Assembly (NCBI RefSeq): GCF_026212465.1
Contig: NC_080050.1
Coordinates: 28,409,070 to 28,473,069, forward strand
Length of the DNA: 64,000 nt
DNA from: Amaranthus tricolor
Taxonomy: Eukaryota; Streptophyta; Magnoliopsida; Caryophyllales; Amaranthaceae
Reading direction: 5' to 3'
The notes beneath the pieces were generated by a model, which did no database searches, had not been told where the DNA came from, and saw only the letters and a program-made list of their open reading frames with translations. Positions 63,201-64,000 of the stretch are shown here, in pieces; the stretch's first letter is position 1, and every line of letters begins with the position of its first letter. The position numbers and the translations under genes were made by a program.

Positions 63201-64000
63201 CTTGATCTGTCACATTGGGGAAGTATAAACAAACATGTATCAGGCAGAAAGCAACTAACTAAGAGGACAGTGTATGACAAACTTACCCAAGCTTCTCGTT
63301 CACTGAGTATTAAGTCATTATTTTCTTCATTTATTCGATTGATTTGCACATATATCCGACGTCCTACCTTCAGCAACGCAAATCAGACGATCAGAAAAAT
63401 CCCAGAACATATTCATTAAAAGGCAAAATAAGCCGGCAAACACTTCATGGACATATTCATTAAAAGGCACAATAACACCAAAATGATAAAGGTTATACTT
63501 ATACTTATTCTACTCCACAAGGCATACAATTATTCCTATGATTGTAGCATACAGAAAGAGGCAAAAAGGAAGTTTTTATGGTGGGGGGGAGAAAAACATG
63601 TAGAGGGAAATTAAAATTTTCGAAAGTGATAAGACCACTTTTCATAGAGAACGTTATAATGGGTGGGGTACTGAGAGCCTTGGAGAAACCTTTTTGAGGC
63701 AGAAGCAGAAAAGCTTAGAGCCATAGATATCTAAATGACTAACAGTACATGGCTTGCATGGCACGAAATTGACGAAACTATTGATGGTAACAGTCAAAAG
63801 CTTATATGGTAATGGCATGATATGACAAGGAGCGATTTGAAGCCTGAAAAACTTCAAAATCGAGCAAGAACAGCAAAAGCCGTGCCTCCTTCTCAAGACT
63901 ACCAAAATATGTCTTCCACAATAACAAGCATTTTAAGCAACCAACCGCCAAAGCTTTGGTTCTGATAAGAAACTTCAATATAAAGCTAGCACGACTCATT
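60243..64000 (-). CDS. S1 RNA-binding domain protein, chloroplast type, 3' part (SRRP1-like)
   Basis: Minus-strand exons are 63287-63367, 63070-63167, 61058-61183, 60534-60582 and 60243-60422. They join in frame to give 177 C-terminal residues. Earlier exons lie beyond the right edge. The first visible exon is the end of one S1 domain (VGRRIYVQINRINEENND then LILSEREAW). The next two encode a second S1 domain: REGALLEGTIKKIYPYGAQV, IGESNRSGLLHASNISRV, then GEKVKVLVIRSLFPDKISLS. The tail has ELESEPGLFISDKQKVFAEA, MAKKYRLKLP and ANWKWFKFQRE. Tandem S1 domains bind RNA. The tail pattern fits plant plastid S1 proteins such as SRRP1 (At3g23700), which is implicated in chloroplast RNA handling. The S1 call is firm; the exact ortholog is tentative. 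Introns of 1.9 kb and 0.5 kb hold repeats. Confidence 0.82.
60815..60985. repeat. Dispersed repeat in an S1-gene intron
   Basis: The tract contains GGGTACTGATGTCGGATACC, GTGTCCAAGTGTCAGATACG and AGAATCCGAGTAACATAGAG. This wording is common in plant introns as a repeat with alternating GTGTCC / GGACAC-like phrases. Its class and borders are uncertain. Confidence 0.35.
63368..64000. other. Intron of the S1 gene at the window edge
   Basis: I find no exon here. The minus-strand frames at 63654-63999 are rich in Cys, Leu and Phe, resemble no S1-protein segment and lack convincing splice sites. The next upstream exon is probably outside the window. Confidence 0.45.

Noticed and set aside
63654..63999. 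Minus-strand frames at the right edge as an S1-gene exon
   Set aside because: They show no S1-domain pattern and do not join in frame with the exon at 63287-63367.

Overview
The window is a gene-sparse, AT-rich stretch of a plant nuclear genome. The genes have plant-type GT-AG introns, one encodes a chloroplast NDH subunit with a transit peptide, and the intergenic space holds plant MULE, hAT, MITE and SINE-like repeats and an inserted piece of plastid DNA. It is an eudicot. Repeat styles (GTCGC palindromes, a GCTCGACC-rich LTR-like tract) suggest Caryophyllales/Amaranthaceae, but that is only an impression. All gene names rest on translated similarity recognised by eye; no search was run.

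Layout: (1) 1-2167 (+), 3' part of a CCCH zinc-finger gene (C3H7/ZC3H3-like). (2) 3533-4619 (+), NdhM. (3) 7839-8333 (+), an EF-hand calmodulin-like protein (CML44-like). (4) 9817-13026, an internally deleted Mutator-like element with a 9-bp target duplication. (5) 15208-18959 (+), a nine-exon PMT10/11/12-type putative methyltransferase. (6) 19606-21308 (-), a BTB/POZ protein of the At4g08455 type. (7) 24384-32880 (+), a PHD-finger protein of the EHD3/At1g77250 type. (8) 33-54 kb, a long repeat-rich desert with one possible 35-codon gene (35068-35175), a decayed transposon gene joining a MULE N-terminal domain to a plant mobile domain (38130-39627, -), AT microsatellites, foldback elements, a rps7-ndhB plastid insertion (about 47064-47543) and a GC-rich hAT-type element with an 8-bp target duplication (51722-52363). 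(9) 54466-58134 (-), a TTC33-like TPR protein. (10) 60243 to beyond the right edge (-), the 3' part of a chloroplast S1-domain protein.

The cellular genes do not form a pathway. Their order (C3H7, CML44, PMT10-like, PHD protein) resembles neighbours in the paired Arabidopsis chromosome-1 segments around At1g21550-21570 and At1g77250-77260, which suggests a conserved ancestral block. NdhM and the S1 protein act in the plastid, the PMT protein in the Golgi, and the C3H and PHD proteins in the nucleus.

The most unusual structure is a recurring cassette: an A-run, then short palindromes built on GTCGC...GCGAC, then a T-run. It occurs in two unrelated TIR elements, four times in all. One instance is a perfect 70-bp palindrome and another sits inside the intron of a transposase gene. 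These could be transcribed as long hairpins.
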